Assembly: GCA_016220045.1 (NCBI GenBank)
Contig: JACRIP010000337.1
Span: 1-5,707, forward strand
Source: Planctomycetota bacterium
Lineage (GTDB): Bacteria; Planctomycetota; MHYJ01; WSZJ01; JACPWG01
Direction of reading: 5' to 3'
DNA: 5,707 bases
This document shows, piece after piece, positions 4,756 to 5,707 of this stretch. The position numbers and the translations under genes are program-made. Positions within the stretch are counted from its first letter, which is position 1; each line of letters opens with the position of its first letter. The notes beneath the pieces were generated by a model. The model was not told the origin of the DNA, did not search any database, and saw only the letters and a list, made by a program, of their open reading frames with translations.

Positions 4756-5707
4756 ATGACCCGCGTCAGCCCGAGCCCCGTCCGCCTCGAGCGCGCCGCT
4801 GCGCGCACCGCATGCCTCCTGGCGGCGGCCTGCACCGTCGCGCTCGCCGGCCTCGGCCGCGCCGCTTCGGCCCAGGACAAGCCCGCCTTCCCGGCCGAGA
4901 TCGAAGTCACGGCCAGCAGTCTGAACGTGCGCGCGGGCATCGGCCAGGCCTACGTCATCCTGCACACGGCGAAGCAGGGGGAAACCCTGGTCGCGCTCGA
5001 TGAGCAGCTCGGCTGGTTTCGCGTCAAGCCCCCGGCCGGCGTCCACGTCTTCCTGGCCCGGGAGTTCCTCGACATGCAGGGCGCGGACCGCGGGGTCGTC
5101 AAGGGTGATCGGGTGAACGCCCGGCCCACGGCCGACACCGTCCACCCGCCGGTGTGCCAGTTCGCCAAGGGCACGGCGGTGCGGGTGCTCGGGGTCGAGA
5201 AGGGCTGGTACAAGGTGCCGGCGCCGGCCAACGCGAGCGCGTGGGTGAAGAAGGACTTCGTGAAGGTGAAGGGTCCGTACAAGGGCCCGCTGGACGCGCC
5301 GGACGGCAGTGCGCAGCCGGAGGGCGGCGGGGTCACGCCGCCGGGCGGGACTCCGGGCGCCGGGACTCCGGGCGCGGGCACGCCGGCCGCGGGCACGCCG
5401 GGCGCGGGGACTCCGGGCGCGGGTACGCCCGGGGCAGGCATGCCGGGGGCCGTGACGCCCGGCGCGGGCGGTGTGCCCGCCGCGGGCGCGTCGCCGGTCG
5501 GGCCGGACGCCGCGGCGGAGATGGCGCAGACCCTCGCCGACGCGCGCCGGCGGATGGCCGACGAAGACGACAAGCCGCTGCTCGAGCAGGACTACAGCGA
5601 CGTCATTGCGGCGCTGCGCAAACTCTCGTTCGACCCGCGCCCCTCGCCGGTCAAGGACCAGGCCATGGCCGACCTCGACCGCCTCGAGCCGCTGCAGAAG
5701 ATCCTCG
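4756..5707 (+). CDS. Secreted protein with two bacterial SH3-like domains, 3' end outside the window
   Basis: The frame from the ATG at 4756 stays open to the window end (317 full codons). Residues 1-39 form a signal peptide: basic n-region, hydrophobic ACLLAAACTVALAGL core, and a likely signal peptidase I site ASA-QD after residue 39. A lipobox around C26 is a weaker alternative. Residues 48-107 form an SH3b-like domain (VTASSLNVRAGIGQAYVIL, LGWFRVKPPAGVHVFLAREFLD). Residues 113-171 form a second (VNARPTADTVHPPV, VRVLGVEKGWYKVPAP, WVKKDFVKV). Such domains often bind peptidoglycan or proteins in the envelope. A pentapeptide-repeat linker follows (196-235), then helical sequence from about 250 (AAEMAQTLADARRRMADED). 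It begins 12 nt after the chaperone gene and is probably co-expressed with it. Exact function is unknown, and any C-terminal domain lies beyond the window. Confidence 0.88.
   Translation, partial: MTRVSPSPVRLERAAARTACLLAAACTVALAGLGRAASAQDKPAFPAEIEVTASSLNVRAGIGQAYVILHTAKQGETLVALDEQLGWFRVKPPAGVHVFLAREFLDMQGADRGVVKGDRVNARPTADTVHPPVCQFAKGTAVRVLGVEKGWYKVPAPANASAWVKKDFVKVKGPYKGPLDAPDGSAQPEGGGVTPPGGTPGAGTPGAGTPAAGTPGAGTPGAGTPGAGMPGAVTPGAGGVPAAGASPVGPDAAAEMAQTLADARRRMADEDDKPLLEQDYSDVIAALRKLSFDPRPSPVKDQAMADLDRLEPLQKIL
5341..5460 (+). repeat. 15-nt tandem repeat encoding a GAGTP pentapeptide linker
   Basis: Eight in-frame pentads (residues 196-235 of the SH3 protein) read PGGTP, GAGTP, GAGTP, AAGTP, GAGTP, GAGTP, GAGMP and GAVTP. 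The DNA units are imperfect, with varied third positions, so the repeat is old or maintained at protein level. It would form an extended, flexible, Thr-containing spacer between the SH3 pair and the helical region. Confidence 0.9.

Noticed and set aside
2680..5145. An 821-codon open frame on the - strand
   Set aside because: It lies antisense to the 3' end of scpB, the whole chaperone gene and the start of the SH3 gene, all well supported. Its translation is low-complexity Leu/Gly/Asp/Ala-rich sequence, typical of a GC-rich antisense shadow frame.

Overview
The window is a GC-rich stretch of bacterial chromosome with five protein genes, all on the + strand. No RNA gene, CRISPR array, insertion sequence or phage gene was seen. 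The combination of a HEAT-repeat protein, a PpiD/SurA-like anchored chaperone and a secreted SH3-domain protein with a Gly/Pro-rich linker suggests a Gram-negative-type envelope. A planctomycete or myxobacterium-like lineage is possible, but this is a low-confidence inference because no rRNA or other strong taxonomic marker is present.

Layout. (1) Positions 1-713 hold the 3' end of a HEAT-repeat protein that begins upstream of the window. (2) Positions 714-1183 are intergenic and structurally unusual. A CGTACT-type hexamer array (766-819) faces its reverse complement, a GAGTAC array (961-990). Together with flanking bases they can pair over about 36 bp around a 134-nt spacer containing eight G-runs. 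A GGGAC pentamer array (991-1042) follows directly. A good sigma70-type promoter (TTGACA, 18 nt, TATAGT) then sits 53 bp before the next gene. (3) Positions 1184-2182 encode a complete zinc-type HemB (porphobilinogen synthase). (4) Positions 2183-2291 carry a perfect 9-bp GC hairpin without a T-tract. (5) Positions 2292-2804 encode ScpB, the winged-helix partner of the SMC-ScpA complex. (6) Positions 2842-4743 encode a 633-residue membrane-anchored PpiD/SurA-like chaperone with no clear parvulin core. (7) From 4756 to the window end runs a secreted protein with two SH3-like domains, a pentapeptide-repeat linker and the start of a helical C-terminal region.

The last three genes are closely spaced (37 and 12 nt) and two have good ribosome binding sites, so they are probably co-transcribed. 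The chaperone and SH3 genes make a plausible envelope pair. hemB appears to start its own transcription unit. The gene content is mostly ordinary housekeeping and envelope biology. The part that stands out is the repeat-built intergenic region upstream of hemB.
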